From Allacma fusca (taxonomy: Eukaryota > Arthropoda > Collembola > Symphypleona > Sminthuridae), in assembly GCA_947179485.1 (NCBI GenBank), contig OX359249.1, positions 39,914,250 to 39,978,249 of the forward strand: a stretch of DNA of 64,000 nucleotides. The letters are read 5' to 3'. The position numbers and the translations under genes were made by a program. This document shows positions 52,600-64,000 of the stretch, in pieces; position 1 is the stretch's first letter, and each line of letters starts with the position of its first letter. The notes beneath the pieces are model-generated. The model ran no database searches. It saw only the letters and a program-made list of their open reading frames with translations, and was not told the DNA's origin.

Positions 52600-52630
52600 A
52601 TCTCTCTGTCTGTCTGTCTCTCTCTCTCTC
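52600..52630. repeat. Compound (TC)n(TGTC)n microsatellite
   Basis: TC units flank three tgtc units. Confidence 0.85.
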
Positions 52631-54157
52631 CAGGAAGATTCGTTGTAAGGGGTCTGTCATAATCCGTGATTTTTTAGCAACAAAAATTACATTGCAGAGG
52701 TAGCACGAACTTACTATTATTATCGCATCAAAAGGATCGTCTCGTAATAACTTACAATCGGTGAAATCAATTACCAATGCTTGCACGTAATTATTTTTAA
52801 CTCATCTGCTGGAGAAAAACAAGTAATTAAATTCAGGGTTTTGATTTTTTTGACGTTTTCCCGACAACTTTGAAAAAAACACGTGTTTGGTGTTTTGCAT
52901 AAAATTAAACTAAAATTCATGACCTCATTGACGTTTAATAATGCGTATTGCAAATGTATGTCCATAATATTTGCGGGTGAAGGAGTGACGTTGAAGAAAC
53001 AAGTAATAATTATTAAACTTGTTACAGGCTCAATGGCAAACATTTCAATTACATATTTAGTCCGTCTTCATAATTACAATGTTTATTTGAATCATGATTG
53101 CCATTTGAATCCTATTAACAATTAGGGCTGTGAGAGCCGCTTGGGCATCTTAATTTCCCTATGTTTGGACACAGGACGGATTAATCACTTGTAAACAGGA
53201 CTAAATTAAGGGAAAACTTTGTCAATCCCTTAATAAAAAAAATAATACGTGAGCTTGTAACAATGCCCAGCCCAAGGAAAGTAATAGTCATTTAATGTTA
53301 CCTTAGAATAATGTTGATAAAGGGTTTATTTTGGGCGAGAGAGTATTTGTTGAAAGGGCTTGTGGAGTAATAAATAATTATATCAGAATTTAAATTCAAA
53401 TGCAAATCAAATGGACTTTTGTTCACCAAAAGTTTCACTTGCAGGCATTTCAATCCTATTATTTGGACTTACATACATACATACACAACATTAACAGCTT
53501 GAACTTCTTCGTCATCTTTGTGTGCTGGTATGAATTAAATTCCCTACATTATTTGGGTGAAAATTACACCTGGGAATCCTGGTGTTGCAATGCTCTGCAA
53601 GTGTTTAGCATGTATGTATGTATTTATCCTCATAGTAATAATATGACTGGTTGTTAAATCTTCTGCCCTATTACTGAAAAATTTGTAAATGTACATACTG
53701 TAATGTGTTAAAGGATGGAATTAGCATTTTTAGTGACAAAAAAAGTGGGGGAATAGAAATGAATTTGTGTTGCATGGAGGTTCTGCTGAATTATATTTTG
53801 TTTAACGATGCCTCAGTTGATTGAGGAATGTTCTGTGACTTTAAGGAAGAATTGAGCTTGTGGGTTGTTGTAAGCTCATCAAGATCGTGCTTTCAAATCC
53901 CATTAGAAATATTCAGTTTTACAAAATGATTTTTGCCTGGCTCATGTAACTTTAAATCCACTTGTTTTGTTTAGGCTCTTTCCCCTTTTGGTGGTTAGTA
54001 ATTAGCTCAAAAAGAAATGTAGTCACCCTGTTCGACTTTGTATTTACACTGCTACTTTTACACTGTAAAAACATGACTGTGAGACGAGGGAATTTCCTTC
54101 CATCCTCAATACCTCGACTCCTTCCCAGGCTCTTTAACGTCTCTGGTGCATGAGGGA

Positions 54158-54187
54158 GAGAAGAAGAAGAAGAAGAAGAGAAGAAGC
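54158..54187. repeat. (AAG)n microsatellite
   Basis: An agaagaag run of about nine triplets with one interruption. Confidence 0.85.
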
Positions 54188-54775
54188 GTGAGATCTAATG
54201 AAGACACGCAATCAGATTTTAATTTTCTCTTAAGCTGTGTGCGATTCTTCCAAGTATTTCGTTATGTCGTTGTTACTACACTACAACTGCCATTTTTGAT
54301 TGACGATTTTGAAATCATTTTACTTTGAACCCAAATGCCAATGTTATTAGTGGCAGGTACCTACGGGGCTCGGTGTTTAATAATGATCATTTCCAAGCTA
54401 ATTATAAAATTTATGTAATCCTCACTCATTCTATGGAGATATTTAAGGAGATTTTTTTGTCCAATCGTACCATTTTCATATAAATGCTAGTTACAAGTTG
54501 TTTTTTTTTGGTAATCATTATCCCCCAAAACATCCCAAGGATCAGGATACACTAATCAGGTACATGCAATGAGGAGGAACCCTAGAGGACATTTTTGGTT
54601 CTTTCGCTGCGCTCAATTTACCTCTTTTTTTTTGAGCAATGACTCTTATTCAAGCATAAAATCGTCAGGGTTGACATTATTACCAAACAAATTATTTTTG
54701 TCTGCGAGCAGAGTCTATTTATCCCCTCACCTTTTCAACTTAAGTTCAAAATCCAACCAAGACCAGACATCCAAC

Positions 54776-54855
54776 AAAATTCCAAGCGATAACACTACTG
54801 AGTATCAAAACTACAAAACGTTTTGATACTCCGTAGTGTTATCGCTTGGAATTTT
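54776..54855. repeat. Near-perfect 36-bp inverted repeat with 8-nt loop
   Basis: The left arm (54776-54811) and right arm (54820-54855) are reverse complements at 35 of 36 positions; the single mismatch pairs 54799 with 54832. The loop is tacaaaac. The flanks show no further pairing and no obvious target-site duplication. It would fold into a long hairpin in RNA. Confidence 0.9.
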
Positions 54856-55751
54856 ACCTTTGAAAATCTAATACGAGCACTTTTCATGAGATTAACAAGA
54901 TCATTTTTGTTACTTTTACATTACCCAAATTCATCACGTATATCTACGTAAAAGAGTGGATTTTTTGTAATGGAGCAAAACATCTGCCCTTTTTCCTGGG
55001 TTCTACAACAGCTCCGCTGTTGCAAGGATGAGAGGGGAAGAATTTCTCAATTACTTACTAGATCCATTTATTTTGTGGAAAATTCCCTTTGTAAAGCCTT
55101 GATAGCCACTGGGGTAATCTACGGAGGGAATCTGACAGTCCCGCATACTTTACTGGCAATACTACTGCGGGGTGGACCCAGGACGGTAAATTGTACTTAC
55201 TGTGGTTGTTCTCAGAGATATGCATCCCCATAGTACTCATGCACGAGGTGGGGGGAAGAAAAAATTAAATGCTTCAAAAACGAGAAAAACTCTTGACTTG
55301 CATCCTCACACTGTTTCGTATGCGCATTTTAAAACATCTTCCTCGTTCGAGCTGGGTGTCTTACAAGCCTTGGAATGTTCTCTACTTTGCATATTTATAC
55401 TGTTAGGAATAGTCTCTCTGTGGGAAAAATAAAGATCAACACTTACACTTTTTTTCCTTGAGTAAGTATGCACTGAAAGCGTGGCTTTTATCGGATTTGT
55501 ATTGCCTGAAATAGGCGTGGGTTGGAGTAGTGGAATATCGCAAGGGCTATGAACCAAATTTAATGCTATGATGTGCAACAGTCCTTTTATCCCCTTTGAA
55601 TATATCGTGTGCAGTTTTAGGAGGATGCTGTGTTACGGAATGGGTTTCTAGACCAAGAGTATCTATTATAAGCTATATATGAGGCACTTTGCCCCATGCA
55701 CTTAAGCATGGCTCACGAATTGCTTTCCTATTATAAAAATTGTGTCTTCAG

Positions 55752-55955
55752 CTTGACGTATCTACACATGGAGGGATGTATCTATGGGGACGTCAAACCG
55801 CCGTGGAGTTTACCGGTGGTGATGAATATTCAGATCGGGGGTACTATGGCAAACGTGTATTGCATCCATGTGCATGTAATGGTGATGGGCAGAGGAATGG
55901 CACTACTACTGTAGAGTCTGAGTCAGCCGACATTGAAATCATTTTTGGTCCTTAG
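55752..55955 (+). CDS. Candidate terminal exon, unknown Gly/Asp-rich protein
   Basis: A good acceptor (AATTGTGTCTTCAG) is followed in phase 0 by 67 codons and a stop. The reading looks like real protein: LDVSTHGGMYLWGRQTAVEF, then DEYSDRGYYGKRVLHPCACN, then TTTVESESADIEIIFGP. Codons begin mostly with purines, and GC is well above the local background. No polyadenylation signal is seen close behind, so the exon may instead end at an internal donor such as GGG/GTACTA. I recognise no domain. The next frame of the same DNA contains a kinase-like motif, discussed separately. Confidence 0.4.
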   Translation, partial: LDVSTHGGMYLWGRQTAVEFTGGDEYSDRGYYGKRVLHPCACNGDGQRNGTTTVESESADIEIIFGP

Positions 55956-57532
55956 GCTATCATAATATTCAGAATCAAAAATGAGGGCACGATGAAGCGG
56001 TTTCCTATGCATATTCACTTTCGACTGCATTTTCTTCAATCTTTTTTACTCCCCTCCTGTGCGCACTTACACACACTCTGCTTTTTGTACTCTGTGGATA
56101 GTACACTAACATTGTGGACTAGGACGTATGTATGTATGTAAACCGTGGATTTCCACCAGCAAACCCAGGTCCTGTTATTCTTTTCATAGTTTTTGGTGCG
56201 TTCCTTGCAATTCTTCACACAGTGTTAACAACTCAGTGAGGAATTTTCTCGAGAGATTCATTTCTCAGCAGGAACCTGCGAGAGCTGGTCCCAAATGCAA
56301 AAATTTAAACTGAACGAAATGGATTAACATGATTCACATCCCTATCTCTCAAATCAAGACTGTAGTAGAAACGTACTATGGCTCTTCTTGCCTGCTTCGG
56401 AGGATGAGGCACTGCCAATGACGTATCTATAAATATAAAAAGGCAAGACTTGGATCATATCTTCACCTTATAAAATGCATATAGTGTGTATTACATATGT
56501 TCAGCATAGGCTTGAAAAGGCTACTGCAGAAAATAGAAAGTATGACGAGCAATTATTATGGACGGCCGTATAACTTACCGTAAATTGAGATACTCAATCA
56601 AGACGAGGCAATCAATTTAATAGAACACGAAAATGCTATTGACATTGAACTTTAGATTTTGATTTATTTTTTAAGCCCAATCATCCTCCTTTGTATGTAC
56701 GTAGATATGTTGACGTCCACGGTAATTCAGCATCTCTGATATATTTATTGTTACAAGTTGTGGAGTTTAAACAATTATTTCCCTTATCCTTTACATTCAT
56801 TGTGTTTCCATTGGGACTGGTACTTCCAACTCTAGTATATAGCTCTGATTGCGAGTGAAAAAATGTTCCTTTCCATTGAACTGTATGGGATTAGAGCTGC
56901 GTGCCGGCATGTGTGTATCTGTTGATATTGATGTCGTGTTCCCATATAGTCTGTTTGGCAAAGATTATTTTGATATTTTTGCCGCAAACATGAAAGAAGA
57001 GGAGATAAGGAATAGACTGAAGGAGAGAAAGATAAATTTGAAGACATTACAGTGAAGATGAGGAGATGACAAGGAAGGAGTACTTACTTGATAGTTCCAA
57101 TTGATGGACGAACCCAAAGGCAACCTCAACAGTGCAAATAGCTGTGGTTTTCATTCAGAACTTTGTACACATTACCTTTTTAAGTTTACCAATTTGGTTA
57201 ACTTTTTCCTAGAACAGGCTTTCAAGACCAACTATGTGGAATGTTCACTATACTTAAATACTTTGTAGTTTCTTGAGTATATAGTACGGACTGAGAGGCT
57301 TGTAACTACTACGCATGAGTTCCTAATACGCTCATTTGAGACTTTATTTGACCTTTTAAACCCAAATGATACCCTCAAAAAATTACATTATTACTACAAA
57401 ATGCAGAGTGTCCATACAATCAGGATAAATAAAACTACTTGAGATACTTGGGTAATAAAAGGTCCCTTGGAAATAAAATCACTCTTCAAGGTAAGTAAAT
57501 ATAGAGAACGGTTGAGGTAAACAGTATATTGG

Positions 57533-57610
57533 CCTTTGTGGTGTAGCATCGTGCTCGTCTTTTACGAGCCCTTGCTGAGGATAACCTGCATGGCTGTTCA
57601 GAGGGAAACC
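57533..57610 (+). repeat. Possible tRNA-derived SINE head or tRNA relic
   Basis: The run gtggtgtagcatcgtgctcg resembles a polymerase III A box. It is followed by a five-base stem gctcg/cgagc around a seven-base loop, like an anticodon arm. No intact B box follows and the loop lacks the usual T33, so this is not a functional tRNA gene. Confidence 0.3.
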
Positions 57611-58158
57611 ACAGAGGTATTTTAATTAACTACCAATTGCCATTAATGTGGTTTTTCTCCAACTGTACAAATACACGACTCGTGAATTTAATTCTCTGCT
57701 ATTTGATCTCCCCTTATTATTATTTTTTTTTTGTCTAGTAGAATTTAACGTGGTTAATATTAACTCATCACAATACTACTAGCATCAGGCTGCTTCTGGA
57801 ATTTTCCTTAAAGGGAGGATTCATACATGAAGTTAAAAGTTATTGGGAAATTTCAAGGGAAACCGAATCACGATTTCATTATTTAATTTTTGCCTGGAGT
57901 TATCATTATTACTAATGCTTGGTCTAAATGATTTGAGTGTTTGTTCATTGGGGAAATAATCATCAGGGAATTTTTGTATGTGCTGTAGTAGTGTGTGCTA
58001 TGTTTTTATTTTATCGTAGAATGAAAGATGGACCATTAGTCTCGGTCTCGGTTAGGTGGTTAATTAAAGCATCCTTGAATTCCACCTGATTGAAAGCTTT
58101 GCAGAAATTGCACTTGAGCTGTATACAGTGGCAACTAATTTGGGATCCTTAATTTATG

Positions 58159-58336
58159 TTAGGAAGGATCACTCGACAAGTCAGGAGTATTAGCTTGCTG
58201 ACGTGAAATAAATTGAACCACTTCTTTTGACTCTATCTGACCGTAAAGTCCGGCTGTGAAATGTACTTTCATGGAAGGCATCATTGCTTGCACGTGCTTG
58301 AAGATATTCGTTCCAGGGCAGATGCACGCTGAGACA
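58159..58336 (-). CDS. Candidate terminal exon, unknown protein
   Basis: Entered at TATGACAG on the minus strand in phase 2, the exon reads 58 residues to a stop: VSACICPGTNIFKHVQAMMP, then SMKVHFTAGLYGQIESKEVV, then QFISRQQANTPDLSSDPS. Codons look coding (purine-first, mixed third bases). The polypyrimidine tract is poor, and no polyadenylation hexamer follows within about 100 bases. No family is recognised. Confidence 0.33.
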
Positions 58337-58846
58337 CTGTCATACGTAATGGATTTGGGTTGTTTACAAAAGCATGTTCTTGAGATTCTTGATGTATGTA
58401 GTTGAATTGCGGATGAGCACCGCAATACCACAGTACTTATTCTTTATACAAATGTAATTTCAAGCATCGAAAATAGCATGAACTGAATTAGATTTGTGCT
58501 TGAAGTTGACTACTGTTTCCACTTTTGAGCCTCCAACCCACTGATACCATTACATTAGATACTTACTCACTCCCTTAATGCTAATCAGTAATTAGGGAGA
58601 GACAAGGTTTTACAGTAAATGCCACAGTGCATGAACAAATTTGAGGTTTCCCCAAATTTACTTGATCAGAAGTAGCATTGGTATTTGTAAATCATCATAA
58701 TATTTGCGGTTTCCCTACCCATTGTCGTAATTGGGGAATGTGATTGTAAATGTTTGCTGTAGTTTTGGCACATAAATTAATCAGATTCTCCTGTTGATAC
58801 ATCTCGAACAATTGAATTTTTCTGATAAAATATCTGTTTGTAACAG

Positions 58847-58950
58847 ATTGTCGAAGCTAGAATCATTTTGTGCAAATAGGGCACGAAGAGCTAAATTTAT
58901 CTTTGCTGCTGTTTCATTTGTAATGCTGATAATTATGTTGACTCATTCAA
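58847..58950 (+). CDS. Candidate internal exon encoding a membrane anchor
   Basis: The exon is bounded by a strong acceptor (TATCTGTTTGTAACAG) and a strong donor (CAA/GTAAGA). It enters in phase 2 and leaves in phase 1. The 34 full codons read LSKLESFCANRARRAKFIFA and continue AVSFVMLIIMLTHS: a basic cluster followed by about 17 hydrophobic residues. This suits a type II signal anchor or a signal peptide core. No in-frame ATG lies upstream within the open frame, so either the start is in an earlier exon or translation starts at the internal Met. Confidence 0.5.
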
Positions 58951-60159
58951 GTAAGACTGTTGTAAAATATCATGGACGTATATATATAAAACGTCTGTGC
59001 CTCGTAACACTTTACTAGAGAAGCTTTCCATCCTTTGATTTGATTCTTCTGCTTACACCTTTTCCTGACACTATTCCTCAAATACATATGTCTAGAGACT
59101 TGATGGTTGTGAATATCCGAGCCAAAATTTAATGACTTCAGGTTGTTTCTTTCTTTATCTTGTTTGATTTTTTCAGCTCCTGCCCTTAAAACACTTACAT
59201 ATTAATTCCAATTTGAATCCTTTTAAGCTAACGATGCCTTTTGTTTGCTCTGTCCCTGCTGCCCCATTCATATTTTTCAATTAAAAATGAATGTATTTGA
59301 ACTCGATACCTAATTAGTTTTATTTGTGAGGCAACTCTTGTTCTCCTGTAAGATTCTTCATTGCAAGAATTTCACACGTTGATAGCGTCTTCTGACCCTT
59401 CTCAAATGGATTGAGGATTTAATTGAGATATATGTTTTTAACTTTATATAATTATTTTTTCTTGTTAGTCCTTTACCATACACTTGAGGTGGTGGCTATT
59501 TACAGTTTGTAATTAAAGAGAAATATATGTGAAGATAGATATACTGTAATCTCTTTCATCCTTGCAGCAAGGGTGAAGTTCCTGGTGGAGCTTTTTCCAA
59601 GTGTTTTGTTTGTTTTTTCACGTGTGAAAAATTAGTTGCATAAGTAAGGGAGGGGAGGGGGTTCATGTTGCAGAAAATAGCACGTCCACTATACGTTGAG
59701 ATTTCTCAGGCTACTTATTTCTCATTCTCATTGAAGAGTCACATGTCTGTGAATGATGCAGATAGATCTGACCAGTGATTTGGTTACAGTTGGATGATAT
59801 ATCTATATAATTATCCTCTATGTATTTTAATACTCAAGGTGGATGTCCCGGCGGATTAGCATAAGAGTGCATACACAGAGTAATTTATGATGAAAACCAA
59901 GTTAATTGAAACAGGTGAATAATTCAAGTTTAGGTGCAACAACTGTCTGGATGGCTGTAAATGCTTTTATTTTGTGTACCTAATCGCATGCTTGTATGAC
60001 ATTTGCTCAGAAACCTAGAACAGTAGTAGAATTGTTTACAAGCGTGAACTGACAAACTTGAGAAAAAGGTGGATGAGGTCTTAATATCTATGAAAGTCAG
60101 GAGATGTTTATAGGTTGTAGGGTTTCTTCACATGACTTGTATTTAAAAACGGTTAGAGT

Positions 60160-60177
60160 GTATATATATATATATAC
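60160..60177. repeat. (TA)n microsatellite
   Basis: About nine TA units. Confidence 0.85.
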
Positions 60178-61370
60178 AGGTGAGTAATTACTTGCAATAT
60201 CAACAAACAATGAACACATTTGATTCTTGAAAGTAAACTGCAACTAGATATTAAAAGTCTCAAGGAAAATAATTATGCAAGAATTTGACGTTCCTCCTCT
60301 TAATTCTCAGCTGTCGAAAAGGAGCATTTTACAATTTATGGAATCAAAATATTCCGTACGAATGTGATAATAATATGAGGAGTGGTGTAGATATAGTGTA
60401 AAAATATGTACATCAATGTATACCTGTGTAATGTGATATTTCAATGTTCATTAACGTAATAGATCAGCTTACAGAAGTCTTTTGTGGACTCAACTATTGT
60501 TAGCGTTAGCGGGTCTCCGTACCCACACTCATACATGTGTCTGTTTTTTTGAGCTCCTATTATTTTTTCTGTATAAATACGTCCATTTGATAACAAATGA
60601 ATATTTAATTTACGAAGGGACATATATACTGTTAATGCAACTGGGCGTCTCATAAACTCCTAACGGCTCTTTGTTCACGAAGTTCTTCTGACGCGACTGT
60701 GAGAAGGCTTAGAATTTGATAATAGAGAGATTTGTGACAAATTAGTATTATCTAACTTTCTCGAATGCAATATTAATTTTTTATGATTTTTCCTTTCATT
60801 TCATACCAGCTATACTTATACGCGAGCCTGTCGCTGGGGTTATAGATGCCCTTTGAATACTGTACAAGTAGTAATGCGTAAGCATATTTTAATATTTGCA
60901 ACCCCACAGTATTTCATCTTGCCTTCAGGTTCGACATTCATACGTACTCAAGAATTAGACATTGTCTTTTTATGATTACCCAATATTATTGTTAAATGGT
61001 TGAAAATGATTCGAATAATTATTATGAATGGATTTACACCTGAGAAGACGTACCAACACCAATTCCTTACACACATCACCAAATTTGAACTACGCCAGAA
61101 CTCTTTCACGACTTGGTACAACACATGTGGGTACATGATCATCTACCCCATACCTCGTAGAATTTGTTTTGTGCGATTTTGAATAGACACTGACACCTCA
61201 ATTATTGAGGAATGTATTAAATATTCCTCTGATGTAAAGGCAGTCTCATTGATTGGACTATTGCGAAGGAGTAGTAATTAATTAAAACTTCTCATCCACA
61301 TGCTTTTGCTTTGTATATAGCCAGACAAAAAGTGTGGGTATTGATTTTCATGGCTTTTATTGATTTGGAA

Positions 61371-61394
61371 ATTATCAAGTTGAAACTTGATAAT
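61371..61394. repeat. 11-bp perfect hairpin
   Basis: Arms attatcaagtt and aacttgataat flank two bases. It is followed by a direct repeat of aatgtactaata (near 61393 and 61414). No role is apparent. Confidence 0.8.
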
Positions 61395-61589
61395 GTACTA
61401 ATATTTTGATTTAATGTACTAATAAATTTGTGTTTGCTTTTTTTTTTTGATTCAACAGATAAATCAAGATGCAACTTTTGACTAGAAGTTGACTTGAAAG
61501 CTAAATTTTCGCATTTTTCCCATCTCCCAAGGATAGGTGAATCCTCCATTTTTCCTGAGATTTTCTAACTCAAAACAAACAATTACCAG

Positions 61590-61684
61590 GGAAATTCATC
61601 CCAAAATATTAAAGATGAGTACAAGGCGACGCATTATTTTCCATTTAGTGGGATGGCCTGTCCTGGTGTTCCTTCTCATTGCAG
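61590..61684 (+). CDS. Candidate signal-peptide exon
   Basis: The acceptor ATTACCAG at 61582-61589 has a TTCTAAC branch-point-like sequence at 61563-61569. After 25 noncoding bases, an ATG at 61615 (A at -3) opens MSTRRRIIFHLVGWPVLVFL, continues LIA, and ends in phase 1 at GCAG/GTACGT, a near-consensus donor. Three arginines followed by a hydrophobic core make a signal peptide or signal anchor, and phase-1 donors are usual after such exons. A second frame is also open across the exon (KDEYKATHYFPFSG), so the frame is not certain. A possible next exon is 63210-63257 (QFCMANHISSEVKGMFT), entered at TTTTTATTCAG and leaving at GTATGT. Confidence 0.45.
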
Positions 61685-63209
61685 GTACGTATATACATAC
61701 GCACTAAGGCAATAATTTAACCTTGTCTTACTATATTATTATAGTCAATTTTAAGATTCAGGGAAATGAAATCATTTCACAGGCCAATTGCATAGTTGCT
61801 GGTCATGCAGTATAACACTTAAGACCCAGGGATAAAATAGTTTCTATAAAGTTTCATATCTAATGATCCGGTAACACGAATGATGGACAACGACTGAGAT
61901 TTATTTCATTATGGTATATTTTCATGATCAAAATATTGCATGTAACGTCAGTACTTTGTTTTTATATTTTTATTAAACTTTTTCCTCATTTCCCCGTCAA
62001 TATTTCCCTACAATAACAATTATTGTCATTATAGGGGTTCATCAGAGGAGTACATAATTCAGGTTTAAAAAGGAGTATAGAATAGTCTTGGGTAAAATTG
62101 CAGACAAGAAAAGCAAACAGGAGCTACAGGACAATGTTATGGGCTACTTCGTCTACATTTTTATCTACCTCCCAGATGTTATGATAGCAGTCTGAGCTAG
62201 CCACAGCTCTGTAAATATAATGCTGAAATAAAATGAAGTCAAGGTTTTTTTCATTTGGAAATTGATTTCTCACTCTGAAAAAGTCTACAGACATGTACCT
62301 ACGTGCCTTACATTGACATAGAAAAAAACAAGCTTTGTTTTTCAACCTCTAAAACAAATTTCCCAGGAATACTAACACACTATATATATGAGGACTGTGA
62401 GTTTGTCTCTATGCTAAAAGTATGCAAAGTTCCTACACTGTGAGTGCGTGCCTGTAATGGCTCATTAAAGCTAGTATTGCGGCTTCAACAAGGCATAATA
62501 AACTCACGTACTATCAAAAGCTCTCTTTTTTTCCACCTTCAAGCTTGAGCGTTTTAAAAATTGATACCATTTTAAAATCCATCTGTATAAATTTGTCAAA
62601 AAATATGAAGGAATTCAGCACCGTCACACTTACTAAAAGTATTTTTCTACCCTACAACTGTCTTGATGTAGGAAAAAAATCTGTGATGAATGGTGTGATA
62701 ATCCTTTGACAAGAGTAATTCAGCAAAGAGGCAGAAGGGTTTAAAACTAAAGAATCACCTGTAGTTAAATCCAAGGGAACTCATGAGAAATACATTTTCA
62801 GGTTGAGGTTTTCTCTAATATATACGAAAGGAAGAAAAAATAAGATCAAGAAAAAAATTACCTACGTGCATACTTCACCCATGGGGCTAACAAAATGCTG
62901 AAATAGAAGTGGACGGACTAATTAGCAAAACATTTATTTTGATTTCCCTTGATAGTGTTTCTACGTATATATGTATGTATGTACATACGTGATATGAGTG
63001 TGCGTTCATTCACGTAGGCGAAAATCCAAATTGCGACCTTCCTTATGTTAATTTGCAATTATTATGGGTTAATTCAGGAGTCGGTTAAAGAAATTAAAGC
63101 ATTCAATGGATGTACATAAACTGTCGCTACAATTTGTGAGACATTGTTTTTTCACCACCTCAAACTTCATATTGAAGGTGTAATAATGCACATATAGTTT
63201 TTATTCAGG

Positions 63210-63257
63210 ACAGTTTTGCATGGCTAACCACATCTCCTCAGAAGTTAAAGGAATGTT
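63210..63257 (+). CDS. Weak candidate exon downstream of the signal-peptide exon
   Basis: The acceptor TTTTTATTCAG precedes a phase-1 entry that would complete a Gly codon after the 61684 donor. It reads QFCMANHISSEVKGMFT and then meets GTATGT. Phase agrees with the upstream exon, but the piece is short and the donor lies in a (GTAT)n tract, which creates such donors by chance. Confidence 0.2.
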
Positions 63258-64000
63258 TACTGTATGTATGTGTCTGTATTACATACTTTGGCTACGTCAC
63301 AGAGGATCTAAAAATACACGGCCTGGAACAATCCCCTATTAACCCATATACATAACTGAGACTTCTACTTTAACATTGAATTGGACAAACAATGCACACT
63401 TCAAATTTTATGTGCTATAAAAATTGTAGCAGATAAAATTAAGATACATTAATCACTACAAGGTGCTTCACTTTGGCCGAGATACAGAGCTACTCTGGAT
63501 ATAAATAGTAGCCTCAACATACATTGGAGTCTTCATCAAAAATTTCTATTAACTTACATCGGAGGGGGAAATCGTCCCACAGTAGGAGATTTTTTCCAGG
63601 AAAAGGAAGCAATACACTAGTTTCACAATGCTTGATCTTGAGTCATAAACTTGAACGTATTTGATAAGGTTGTGAGGTCTGACTTGAGACTTGCAAAACT
63701 CCCTCGTTGATTAATGGTTCAGAGTGTAACAGAAGGAGAAGGACTCAAACTTATGACTTTTTGAGGATGCAATACAGTCCTGCATCAAAAATTTAGTGAC
63801 GAGATTGTTTTTAGTAATCATTTATAGTAGTGATGAGATCACGTCTCTCAATTTATCTTGTGATTTTTTCCATCCCATATATACTATCTAGTGTTTAATT
63901 TAAATGTCTCTTTGAATGAAATGAGACTTGAAGGGAAAGGATGGATGGAGATTCCCTTTGAGAGTGAGGCATGTAAATTAAAGTATTTAAATTAAAGCAT

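Larger units (their letters stand above)
58951..61589. other. Probable intron or intergenic sequence
   Basis: Between the two membrane-anchor exon candidates. Contains (TA)n at 60160 and the hairpin at 61371. No supported coding piece is seen. Confidence 0.4.

Noticed and set aside
61292-61549. Minus-strand frame starting MEDSPILGRWEKCENLAFKS, resembling a fatty-acid-binding-protein N-terminus
   Set aside because: Only the first 15 or so residues resemble the family. The rest is Lys/Ser/Asn-rich and accidental, with no clear donor. The plus-strand exon nearby has better splice support.
1-64000. CRISPR arrays, bacterial operons, rRNA genes, integrases
   Set aside because: No regularly spaced repeats, ribosome binding sites or long prokaryotic frames. 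The window is eukaryotic.

Overview
The window is AT-rich, intron-bearing metazoan DNA. Short GT-AG introns separate small exons, arthropod-style core promoter motifs appear, and (ATGT)n, (GA)n, (CT)n, (AC)n and (TA)n microsatellites are scattered throughout. There are no operons, ribosome binding sites, CRISPR arrays or rRNA. An arthropod is the best guess, perhaps a crustacean such as a caligid copepod, but that is an inference from composition and gene style only.

Most of the 64 kb looks intergenic or intronic. The clearest gene is a four-exon minus-strand gene at 4749-5883. It encodes a secreted, probably GPI-anchored Ly6/three-finger protein of the Quiver/Sleepless type. A second minus-strand gene model (42354 down to 40257) links up to five small exons in consistent phase; two adjacent exons (40655-40538 and 40392-40257) are convincing, and the family is not recognised. 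A third minus-strand locus (46651 down to 44284) resembles the takeout/juvenile-hormone-binding (JHBP) lipid-carrier family, but its exon joins are not resolved. It lies beside or spans three diverged tandem copies of a repeat of about 335 bp (45080-46050).

On the plus strand, an initiator plus DPE core promoter at about 47773 is followed by a possible noncoding first exon ending at a good donor (48225). Downstream are isolated plus-strand exon candidates at 51129, 55752, 58847 and 61590. The last two each encode a basic stretch followed by a hydrophobic segment, and each ends at a phase-1 donor, so they may be alternative N-terminal or membrane-anchor exons. Other exon-like pieces of unknown function lie on the minus strand at 7730, 9609-11003, 13194, 32318, 35531 and 58159.

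Non-genic features include a nearly perfect 36-bp inverted repeat with an 8-nt loop (54776-54855), an 18-bp palindrome (6110-6127), an 11-bp hairpin (61371-61394), two possible tRNA-derived SINE heads (25180, 57533) and a cluster of AGTC words (46895-47035). All exon models come from reading splice signals and frames by eye. None has been checked against transcripts or databases.
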